Assembly (NCBI GenBank): GCA_015680685.1
Contig: MNCI01003850.1
Coordinates: 16,134-80,133 of the forward strand
Reading direction: 5' to 3'
Source: Gnetum montanum
Taxonomy: Eukaryota > Streptophyta > Gnetopsida > Gnetales > Gnetaceae
DNA: 64,000 bases
Of the stretch, positions 47,399 to 58,100 are shown one piece after another. The notes beneath the pieces are model-generated. The model did not search any database and had not been told where the DNA came from. It worked only from the letters and a program-made list of their open reading frames with translations. Within the stretch, counting starts at the first letter, position 1, and each line of letters starts with the position of its first letter. The translations under genes and the position numbers were made by a program.

Positions 47399-49158
47399 TG
47401 TAGTAAGAAAAAATGTTGATGGCTAGAAACACCGAGAGGTTGCCAGGTGAATAGTTTAACCCCAAATCTGTGCGAGGGCAATGCTGGATAAAATAGAAAC
47501 GGGATGCCCTGAACGGTCTAGTTGATCAGACAGGGACTTAATCGGTGTAATTTAACCTTACATGAACGTTGTTTCAATTGTGAGATACATGAGGTAAAAT
47601 GGATAATTAATAAATGTAGGAATGAAGAAAATAATGCCAAATAGCGATAACAATAAAGAGATAACAGAATAAACTGGGATAAGGAAATGCACTACCGAAA
47701 AGTTGTGGGTTCGATTCTTTTCCCTTTTTTGAAAATGTATAACAAGTTGTACAATGCCAGAGGTAGATAGAGAGTTCAAGGATGACCCGAACATTTAAAA
47801 TACCTCAACTATGCCTTTGAATGTAAACGTAAAAGCCAACTACGTAGATATGTTAACTCTTTGGATGAGAAATGCCAACCAGGAGAGCTAACCAGTGTAA
47901 AATGCCAACAAGCCAATAACTCTTGTTAATGCAAAAGTGCCAATTCTTTGAGTCAATAAGCCCACTACAAAGAAAATCCAACGTGTAAAAATGTCAATGC
48001 AGATAGCCAACTCAAATTTCCAACCCTTTAAGCATTGCTCATCGGGGTATTTATAGGGCCAAGAGAAGGCGAGAAATGAGGCCTGGATGCCATGTGTCCT
48101 AGACCCACAAAATGTTGATGTGCTTGTACTGCATAGATATGCAAAGCCAGTCATGAACCTACTACACTGCAATCAGGTGTGCTAACAATGCAAGTGAGAG
48201 ATGAATCATATTGACATAGTGTAGCCTCTTGCTACGCTATGTAGTGTAGCACATTGACATAGGGTAGCTGCTTGCTATGCTTTTCTACACTATGTAGCGT
48301 AGCACAGTGTAGCCACTAGGTTAAATAGAAAAATTGCATTTGAGTCAAGAGCATTTGCTGAAAACTTTGGTGCATGCTGGGTTAACATTTTGAGAATTTA
48401 GTTGGTTTGCATGTCTGCTACACTGTGCTATGCTACATAGCATAGCATAGGGTAGCAGCTAATGTAACATGCATTTCTATCAAAGTTACATGGTTTCACA
48501 AGAAAATTTTTCTTGTGGCTGATAGGCTAACTAAGACAGGGAAGTTCTAGAAGCCAAAATGTTGTTAGATGTAGTTCTTTTGCTAAATCGGCTCGGTGGA
48601 GGAATCATTGCATTTTTTTCAGCTTTGCTATGCTATAGCATAGCAAAACGTAGCACCTTGCATTGGCCGAATTCTAAGTTTACTTTGCGAGGAGGCTTTG
48701 CAGGTTTTTTCCTTACTACACCGTGCTACGCTATGTAGAGTAGCATAGCGTAGCACCCTGTGTTGGCCAAATTCTGACATCTTCCTTGCATTAACATCTT
48801 GCTAAAATTTTTTTTCGAACACTTGATTGATTTTTTGAAGGCTCGCTATGCTGTGCAGTGTAGCAGACTTCCCCACTAGAAAACTTGTCGAACTGTTTTG
48901 CCCATCCAGAGCACCGTCGACAACTCCTAGTATAGTTTCTAGTTAGACTGTCAGCCGGGTGAATTGCCCAGGTGGGTATGCTGGATAGTTCATTAGGCCT
49001 GCGAGTCCTAGAGGTAGAAAACTTGCTAGACTACATAGTCTATCTTCGGTGTTTATGCCTCATTGCTCAATGATCATGACGCTATATTTGTCGAAGTCCT
49101 TGCTTAAATTCCAAGACCCTAGTGAAGCAAGAGTGCCTCAAAATTTTATGGTGTTTAA
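47399..49158 (-). repeat. 3' LTR of E3
   Basis: In plus view it starts TGTAGTAAGAAAAAATG and ends TATGGTGTTTAA. The segments near 47420-47540 match the E2 LTR (CTGTGCGAGG, ACGGTCTAGTTGATCAGA). At 48220-48320, 48420-48460 and 48720-48760 it is crowded with CTACGCTATGTAG and TAGCATAGCA inverted words. Confidence 0.8.
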
Positions 49159-49226
49159 TTAGCCCCTCTTTGTCAACATCTGGAGGATGGGCCCGAGAGA
49201 CACTGACAAAGAATACAAAACACCAT
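49148..49226. promoter_or_regulatory. Hairpin around polypurine tract and 3' LTR start of E3
   Basis: ATGGTGTTT (49148-49156) pairs with AAACACCAT (49218-49226), and CTTTGTCA pairs with TGACAAAG further in. The purine tract AAAGAGGGGCTAAT (element sense) and the LTR start fall in this structure. Confidence 0.6.
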
Positions 49227-50529
49227 GGAAAATAAGACACTAACATCCCTATTTAGTAGTCGTCTAGATGTTTCTTAGCTATGCATGAGAGTACTAGGAT
49301 GGTCATGTAGGGAAAGGGGGAAGTGTGGATCTGTGAGGAAAATTCCGTGAAGGGAAAGAAGTAGCAATGTGATCCCTCTTCAGAGTGCTTGCAAGGGAGT
49401 TGATATGCATGAGCATCGTTCTTTTGTAGGCTTCTGACCTCTCGTCAAAATGCTTAGAGATGGTCATTTCCAAACAGCTGATGCGCCACTTGTTTTGGGC
49501 ATGCATTTTTTTGAGCTTTTTGCTCTTTTACGCTTTTCATTTGTTGTTTTCCCATGTTCCTTTGCAAACAACCTTGTTGTTGCAGGATACATGTTTTCTC
49601 CACAGGCTGAGTTGTCTTACATCCACGTAGGGCTTTCACCTGCCTACAGATGCTTCCCATGTGGCGAGTTGGGTTATGCACATCATGGACTTTGCGATTG
49701 AGCATATGGGAGGGCTTTACAGGCATCGAGAAAATTCATAAAAGATGTGTGAGAAGGGGAATTGCAGGTGTATGAAATGAGGTAAAGGAGGTTAAAGGGG
49801 ATGATAAGATGTGTACTCCCAAGTAGCCAAGCTACTCAGAACGATCACCTTGGAACGATGTAGTGTCCGGTCACCTTGGCGAAATGCACCTCTAACTGAT
49901 GCCCCTCTGGCACATAACCTACAAACACGATAGAGAGAAAACTAGAAGAAACAACCATCAAGCAAAATGAAGGCAAAGGTCTTGCTAGCTTTGGAAGCTA
50001 CTGAAGCAATGGATGTTCTTGTTGAGGCATGTGATGTCCAAACCAGAAAGGCCAACAGTGGTTCTGGCAGTGTCAGCGTGCAGAGGTTGACACCGAGGAG
50101 GTTAGGAGTTATTATGATGTGAGTGCTCAGGAATGACTTCCCAAGGCAAACATTATGCAATTCAAATGTGAGATGGGCTACCCAAAAGCTGAACATCTTT
50201 TGGGCATGGGTGATGGTGGAGGCTAGAGGGTAGCAACCTTGTGGTTGGGCCACAATAGTGCTGGGGCCCCAACAACAGGCACCAAACATGAAAGCTACTA
50301 CCAGGGCAATCGGTCGTGATGGTAGTAGCTCTGGAAGGTCAGCAAGATGTCCAATGACATCTCAGGAGGATCAGCAAGATGCTAGGGGCAATGGCATTGC
50401 ATATATTCTAGAGAGTGCTTTCTTGGAATCGTGAACTATATTCTGGAACTACAACATCTCACGCTACATCGACATTATGGACGCTCGCTTGTCTGAATGG
50501 TCATGGATGCATGCTAAGGACATTGTGCC
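49227..50529 (-). other. E3 3' untranslated region
   Basis: No coding frame is supported. It equals E2 21413-22539 in position. Scattered words such as CACGTAGGGCTTTCACC show no clear repeat structure. Confidence 0.45.
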
Positions 50530-50905
50530 ACAAACCTATTTTAAGGTCCTGGTAGATCATTTGATGTGCTAGTTTAAGGTCCCAGTAGACCGTGGTATGC
50601 TATTTTAAGGTCCTAGTAGACTTCTGTGCTGGTTTAAGGTCCCAACAAACCATTGTGCTAGTTTATCGTCGTAGCGGATGGTGGATGGGCCAGTTTAAAG
50701 TCATAGCAGACTATCTGTGCCAGTTTAATGTCATAGTAGACGTGCTTTGCCAATTTTGCATCATGGCGGATGGTCTGTGCTAGTTTAAATTCATGGCAGA
50801 CTGACTTTGCCAGTTTTATGTCGTAGCAGACAAGCTTTGCCATTTTTATGTCGTAGTAGACATGCTTTGCCAATTTTACATCGTAGCAAATGTTTTGCTT
50901 ACCTT
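50530..50905 (-). repeat. Tandem array after E3 integrase
   Basis: About eleven units of 31-34 bases have plus-view core GTGCTAGTTTAAGGTC followed by GTAGCAGAC. The best units lie at 50565-50900. The array begins directly after the integrase stop. Confidence 0.8.
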
Positions 50906-50914
50906 TCCCATACA

Positions 50915-52060
50915 TCATATGTAGTATGGCGTGCGATACAAGTGATTTACAAGGTTCACAAACTCTTTTCCATCCATGTCTACTAGCTTGAAGGCCCCAT
51001 TCCTGTAGGCTTTTGTGACCATGAATGGACCTTCCCAATTTGCTAAGAATTTATTCACATGTTCACGGATATCCTTGAGAATGATGTCTCCTTTTTTGAC
51101 CAACCATTGATGTGGGTTTGCATGATGCTTCTACCATTTCCTATCTTGATAGCGCTCTATGCGGCCATGTGTTTGCATGCACTCCTTCTCTATGGAGTCA
51201 AGGTCGATGATCCTTGACTCATTGTTCTAGACTTCGCTCATGACATTTGATAGAATCATTCGAAATGATGGTACCTGCAACTCAAGAGGCAACACCGCTT
51301 CAAATCCGTAAACAAGGCTATAAGGTAACTTACTTGTCATCATTCTGCATGTTGTTCTGTAAGCCCATAGCACATAGAGGATTTGCTCATGCCATCACCT
51401 CTTGCTATTGTTAAGCTTTTTCTTGAGCAAGTTGATGATGGCGTTGTTCGTAGCTTCTGCCTATCTATTTGCCTGTGGGTAGTATGGCGAGGAGAAAGAA
51501 TGCCTAATGCCAAGGTCCAAGGTTGCTACAAAAGGATTTGGTTTCCACACTGCTAAACTATGGCCCGTTGTCAGTCACAATTGTCATGGAAAGCCCAAAC
51601 CTTGTCAATATGTTATCTTATATGAAGTGGCAAACCTATTGGGATGTAGTCTTCCTCAAGGGGATAGCCTCTACCCACTTTGTAAAGTACTCAGTGGCAG
51701 TGATAATGAAGCTATTTCCTGTAGAAGACTTAGGTGTGATAGGTCCTAATATGTCTAGTCCCCATAACTGGAATGGCCATGTGATCTATGTCGAGTGCAA
51801 TTCTGTAGGTGAAACATGTATGATATTTGTGTATCATTGACACGTATCACAAGTTTTAACCTTGGCAAGACATCTCTTTCCATGTGAGGCCAGTAATACC
51901 CTAAGCATCTAATCTTCTCCACCATGGTCCTAGGGGCTATGTGTCCTCCACATAGTCCCTCACAGACTTTATTAATAACCTTTTGCACTTGTTTCCCATC
52001 TACGCATGCTAGCAATATCCCATCGAAGGAAAGTCTGCACAAGGCATTATCTCCCATCGG
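50915..52060 (-). pseudogene. E3 integrase
   Basis: The zinc-binding N-terminus has GLCGGHIAPRTM and RCLGYYWPHM (52057-51950). The core is more decayed than in E2 and spread over frames, with HSFSSPYYPQANR.AEATN (near 51470) keeping the Glu region. The C-terminus is LPYSLVYGFEAVLPLE, then KKGDIILKDI and FLANWEGPFMV (51103-50915). The first catalytic Asp could not be read in a clean frame. Confidence 0.75.
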
Positions 52061-52081
52061 TACATATTGCTAGGCATTCTT

Positions 52082-52830
52082 TCAAATCACATATCTTTGA
52101 GTAGATGTCAAACCACGTGGGAGTTTGCCATGTTGCAGATAGGCTTTAATGTTGGTGTACCACTCCTGGGTATCTACAGCACTTATAGAGGTAACATGTA
52201 CTGCTTGAGTAATGGGCTCCATACACTGGGCTATCGAAGCTGGCAGAGTTGCGAACAGGTGTGGTGGCACATTCAATGCAAGCGTGGCCAAGGCATCTGC
52301 TACGGTGTTTTCATTACATGGCACGTGTTGAACATCAGTTGTTACAAACTATTTAAGCAAAATTTTGGCTAGATCACAGTAGGATTGCAGATGAGTAGCT
52401 TTGCAGGCATAGACCCCAGTGATTTGATTGACAATGAGTTGTGAATCACTGTGAATCACCAAGTGTTGAATTTTTAGCTCACGTGCCGCTAAGAGGCCCC
52501 TGAGGAGTCCTTCGTACTCTACCACGTTTTTCATACAAAGGAACATGAACCGATAAGAAAATGGTTGGATATCCCTAGAGGGGAATGTAATGATGGAAGC
52601 TGCACTACCACCCCATGTAGTTGAGGCACTGTCGAAATGCAAAGTTGCCTCAAGATGTAATGGGACAGAGTTGATAGTGCTAACGTGCTCATCAGGGAAT
52701 TTAGGTTCTATGGTTGCCTTATTGTCAACAGGTGAGGTCATGAGCTGCGTAGCTATGGCCTGTCCTTTTGTCAATGATTGGCTTACATAACGTAAATCGA
52801 ATTCCACAGTAATGGCCTTCCACTAGGCTA
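52082..52830 (-). pseudogene. E3 second RNase H
   Basis: Here FDSAS (Asp region), VVEYEGLLRGLLAARELKIQ (Glu), IHSDSQLIVNQI (Asp) and NENTVADALATLAL (Asp) follow in order. This is the archaeal-type RNase H. Only one stop (about 52349) separates the main pieces, so it is the better-kept copy of this domain. Confidence 0.8.
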
Positions 52831-52849
52831 TGCTCCTACTTTCGTATAT

Positions 52850-54400
52850 ATTGTTCATGATGGCCCGGAGGACATTTCTTTTGCATATGATATTGACTTT
52901 GCTATGGAATAGATAATGCCTTCACTTTTTTAATGCAAACACTAGGGCAAGGTAATTTCTCTCCTCATTGTATTTTTCCTCATATGCTATCAATGCATGA
53001 CTTAGGTAATACACTAGAATGTTAGAGTCGTTGTCTCTTCTTTGACATAATAGTGTTGTGATAGAAGTGTTTGAGGTGCCAAGGTAGATATATAAAGGCT
53101 TATCCCGCTGTGGTGGGTAAATAGTTGGGAGGTGTAAAAGCTCTTTCTTCAGGTCATCGAAGGCTTGCTGCCATTGTGTTGTCCATTCTAAGTTAACCCA
53201 TTTCTTTAGTAAGTGTTGCATGGGGTGTAACTTGTTAGTCAACTTTGATAGAAACCTTCTAATGAACTGTAACCTACCTTGCAACCCACACAATTCTTTA
53301 AGGTTTGTAGGAGGTGCTAGATTAACGATGGCCTTGACTTTGGTAGGATCCACTCATATTCCAACCTCCAATACTACAAACCCTAACATGTGTTTGATTT
53401 TCACCCCGAAGAAACACTTCTTTGGGTTGAGGCATAATTCATGCATTTGGTAGCATTTTATGACTACCCCTAGATCATTGGGATGATTAGTAGCCTCTTT
53501 ATATTTGACCACTATGTCATCCACATAGTCATTTAGTGTTTCTAGGAGGTAGTTGCTAAAGATGTATGTCATGGCTCTTTGGTAGGTCACTCTAACGTTT
53601 TTGAGACCAAAGGGCATCATAGTATAACAGAAAGTACCCCATGGGGTTATGAAGGTAGTTGTTAACTGATGTTCTAGGTTAATACGAATTTGGTTGTAGC
53701 CAGAGAAACCATCCATGAAAGATAACAGAGCATGACCAACCATAGTGTCGATATGTTGATCAATACTCGGTAGGGGAAAGTCATCATTGATCATTTCTTT
53801 GTTTAGATCCCGAATGTCTATACAGATTCATATTCCTCCTATTTTCTTAGAAACCACAATGATGTTCAACATCCATTCTGAGTAATCAACTGCAAGGATT
53901 AAACCAGCCTAATACAGCTTAGTGATCTCATCACGTATGGCCAATTCGATCTCTGGTTTGATCTTGCGAGCCTTTTTTTGACTGCCTTTATTTATGGGTC
54001 TAAGACAATTTTTTGTTGTATAAGCCTCAGATCTAAGCCTGGCATGTCGTTATAGGACCACGTGAATACCTTGATGTTATCCTAAAGAATTTTGGCTACA
54101 TCTTTGTGCGTTTGCAAATCTAGGAGGGAGCTAAGTTTTAACATTTTTATTCCCCCCCTGGATGTAGTCATAGCCATTTCAATGAGAGGGTCCTCAGTTA
54201 CATCCATGACCTCTAAATCTAGGGCTTGGACTAGATGTTCAGGCCAGTCTGGGAATGCTTCTAAGGATGCCACAGTGTTATCGGTGGATGATTCCCAGTC
54301 TATTGACTCTGGGTTTAGTTGCATTGTAAGCTCACCATGTGGACCTATCAAAGTTAGAGGTGAAGATAGATCATGATGCATAGTCATTCTTGCTCAACCT
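52850..54400 (-). pseudogene. E3 reverse transcriptase and RNase H
   Basis: The lead-in (54387-54082) has FTWSYNDMPGLD past its first stop. RT shows FPLPSIDQHID, LLSFMDGFSGYNQIRI, TMMPFGLKN and the catalytic YVDD in NDYVDDIVVKY (53794-53354). After one TGA it goes on as PPTNLKELCGLQGRL to RNase H with YIYLGTSNTS and YLSHALIAYEEKYN (to 52922). The RNase H first acidic residue in YLGTSN is changed from the usual D. A frameshifted part lies at 53800-54080. Confidence 0.85.
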
Positions 54401-54499
54401 ACCATAGTAAGATAGAAAACCAGGTCAAGTGGTTCCTGATTTTAGCAACAGTGCATGATAAACACTTGCAAAGCAATAATAAGATATGATATTGTCTTT

Positions 54500-54870
54500 T
54501 ATGCTACAAGGTGTGCAAACTGCCTTTTTAAGGTCATGGAAGACCGCCTAGATGCATAGTTGTAATTTAAAATTAGTATTTTAAGATCTTTGCATACCAC
54601 TAATGGGTTACTTCTATAAGTCAAAACTATTAGTTTAAGGTCTTTGCAAACTGCCCAAATGCAGGGTTGTAATCTAAGATTGCTAGTTTAAGGTCTTTGC
54701 AGACCACTAACGAGTGCAAGGTTGCAATTCAAGACTACTAGTTTAAGGTCTTTTTGGACCAACTACATGCGTAGTTGTATTTTAAAATCGCTAGTTCAAG
54801 GTCTTTGTGGACTGTTAATGAGTTAGGTTACAAAAGTACGTTGCTAGTTTAAGGTGGGATGAAATTCTCA
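54500..54870. repeat. Tandem array between E3 RT and the antisense gene
   Basis: Six units of about 55-65 bases have core CTAGTTTAAGGTCTTTGCAG. They lie just outside the 5' end of the antisense gene and share the TAGTTTAAGGTC word with the arrays after integrase and next to protease. Confidence 0.75.
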
Positions 54871-55130
54871 GTTGGGTCCACTTGTAATGAAGCCAATAGT
54901 GATGCTATGCTATGGTGAGGGTGCTACGCCATACGAAACATCCCACATTAATCAAGGTGCAAAAATGGTAAGCTCTTTTCACTGCATTGGTTATAAGTAG
55001 GGGTTTTACCCCTGGTAAACTTATCATTTTCCCCGTAAGCACACAGAGCCCACACCAAAGTGTAGAGCGATTGCACCAACAAAGAGCAAGGTGACTTAGT
55101 GTAGCGAGTAAGAAAGAATCTGCAACCGAG

Positions 55131-58100
55131 ATGATGGTACCCATAAGAGAATGCAAACACCTAGTGCTTGCCAAAGTAGATGAGGTGAAAGACACACTGG
55201 GGCATCTATTGCAGGTGCACGTCACAGTACGGGAGGAGGCTCCATCAGCCTGGTAAGTTGCTACGCTACCCTTGTTTTCCAAGTTGTTGTTGATCTTTCT
55301 TCTTGTCTTTTTACTTTTTTGTAATGAACCCCACATTTTTTGTTGTCATTTTGGTTACCATTTTTGGCCGTTACACCGCTGCTGTTGCCAATTTGGCTGT
55401 GACGTGTGTTGGGACACTATGCTAGGGTTGCATGCAATTTTTCCAAGATCACCATTACTATGACTACCTCACCGTAGAGGTTTAGGTGATCTTGGCAACC
55501 TAGCATGTGAATAGCATAGCACACAACCCTCAGGAGGGTTTGGCCACATGCGAGATTTTGACAACAGTAACATGTGTTTAGTGTAGTCTAGTGGAAAAGA
55601 GGGTTACGCTACACTAGTTGCAAACAGCTAGTTCCACTATGCTACATGCAAACATCTGCTCATAATGCTAATTTTTTGGCGTCTTGTTGTGTAGGGTGAT
55701 GCTAAAACCCATTTTAATTATCCTAGAAATCATAGGAGTTCTGTGCTGCCTAAGTGAACTGGTTTCCAACATTCCTCTGCCCCAGGCACATGTGGCATAG
55801 TAGGTAGTCTAGTTCTAGGAAGACGTGTGGGAATTCCTACAATTCCTTCTCCAGCACTTTAGTGTGATCATTTGGTCACACTTGTCAACGGAGACAGTAG
55901 CTGTAATTACAAAAATGCTGTTTCTCGGGGGTAACTGGGGCATTCTGAAATTCTTGACTGATGGGGAAATCCGGGACGACCAAGCAAGAGGATCCAATTA
56001 GTGTCCAAAAGGCTTGAGGCATCTAAGTTGGATCTGGGAAATGCCTAAGTACCAGTGCTATCACCTGTACAACACATTGTTTATTGCCTGTCACATGGGC
56101 ACCTATTTTCAGAACCCACCAGGAAGCATTTATTTCTCTGGCGGGTGAGTTTTGTGGACGTATTTAGTTATGTGATACATGCTATGCTAGGCAACAATGC
56201 TAACAGTATGTGTGCTTCTTTTCATGTGTTACTAGGTTTTATGTCGACAAGACTTGACCTCACGATGATACTGATGCCTTGGCTTTGGCACAGATGGCCT
56301 TGTGGGAATTTTCCTCTATCGGGAATGTACGTGCCGGTGTAATAGGCCAATGCAAGGGTGAGTACAAAACCTTTTTAACCTAGTACTCCCAAATTTACGA
56401 GAAGTGTAAGAATGCCGATTGGTTGGATGGGGATTGGGCATCCCTTAGGTCAATCACCGTTGAAGATGTATTGGTGGATCTCCCACTATTTCCATAGTCA
56501 TTTAAGCCTAGTATGCTTGACTATGGATTTATATTTGCATGTTAGAGTGTTGCTCATTTTTTTTCTATGTTTTTTTTGTTAATACTTTTGTTTTTGTTTT
56601 TTTTTTGCTAACTGTTATAGTGGGGAAGAAATCCTAGGAGGTCACCATGATCACCTCTAAGCATTGCGAGGCCAACATCTACTTCAGGTATGGGGAGGTC
56701 GAAGAGACCCAACGCTGGCTCTGGAACAGGGCCCTAGAGTCACTCACCAACCACCTTCGAGATGTTGGTCTCATGGAGTTATTCCTGGCTATCAACCCAA
56801 ACGTCCCTGCTACTAAAATTCTTGCCCTAGATGACTCCTTTTCTAAAAGAGCAGACTGGTTCCACACACGTGTGCAAGGCATGCTAGTGGTGTTGGAGAT
56901 TAACAACCAACTATTCGCAGATCTCTTTGGTGTTCCTACTGATGGCCTCCCTATGGGGGCAAAGATCAAGAAGGAGGCTAACCATTAGGGGGACATTCAG
57001 GAGTGGCTAGGGGTAGAGAAGGGGTGCAAGGGGATCCATATTTAGAAGGCTACACTACAAGCATCCAAAATGGTTTACCCTATCTTTCATGCCCATCCTT
57101 TCCCTAAGCTACTATCCAAAGGAAAGATCATTGGGATCGAGCAAACTTGGATAATGAGAGAGGTCATGGAAGAGGGGGCCCATTACAATTGGGCCAAGCA
57201 CCTCTACAAGGGTCTGCAAGTTGAAATGGTTAAGCTTCGTAAGAAACCTGAATCCTATTTCAATGTGCATCATGCCTTATTTGTGGCCTACTTGCGATGC
57301 TTTGCCGAATTCTTGGTAGTTTGTGAGAATGTAGTCTGGATGTTGCAAGATCGCAACCATATTTCCGAATCATGGATTTGCTAAGTCTTCTGTTGCACCC
57401 GATCCCAGGATCCCTATGGGGGCAAAGATCAAGAAGGAGGCTAACCATTAGGGGGACATTCAGGAGTGGCTAGGGGCAGAGAAGGGGTGCAAGGGGATCC
57501 ATATTGAGAAGGCTACGCTACAAGCGTCCAAAATGGTTTACCCTATCTTTCGTGCCCATGCTTTCCCTAAGATACTATCCAAAGGAAAGATCATTGGGAT
57601 CGAGCAAACTTGGATAATGAGAGAGGTCATGGAAGAGGGGGCCCATTACAATTGGGCCAAACACCTCTGTAAGGGTCTGCAGGCTGAAATGGTCAAGCTT
57701 CGTAAGAAACCTGAATCCTATTTCAATGTGCATCATGCCTTATTTGTGGCCTACTTGCGATGCTTTGCCAAATTCTTGGTAGTTTGTGAGAATGGAGTCT
57801 GGATGTTGCAAGATCGCAACCATATTTCCAAATCATGGATTTTCCAAGTCTTCTGTACCACCCGATCCCAGGATCCCCCAAAAGCTATTGGGGAGTCATT
57901 TCCAATCACAACAAGGGATCGTATGGCACGTAATTTCCATGGCCAAGATAGCTTAGGAGAGGTACCCCCTGCTACCATGGGTAGCATGTCAAAGGGAAAA
58001 TGGCTCATTGCTGAGACAGTGGCCATCAAATTGCAGTGAAAAAGGCCTTGCCTGGTTGACCAGCCTCCCCGTACGAATGAAGAAGGAAGGCAGAAACTAC

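Noticed and set aside
50658-51038. A repeated DIKLAK-type peptide frame after E3 integrase, considered as a repeat protein
   Set aside because: It is a read-through of the non-coding tandem array beyond the integrase stop.
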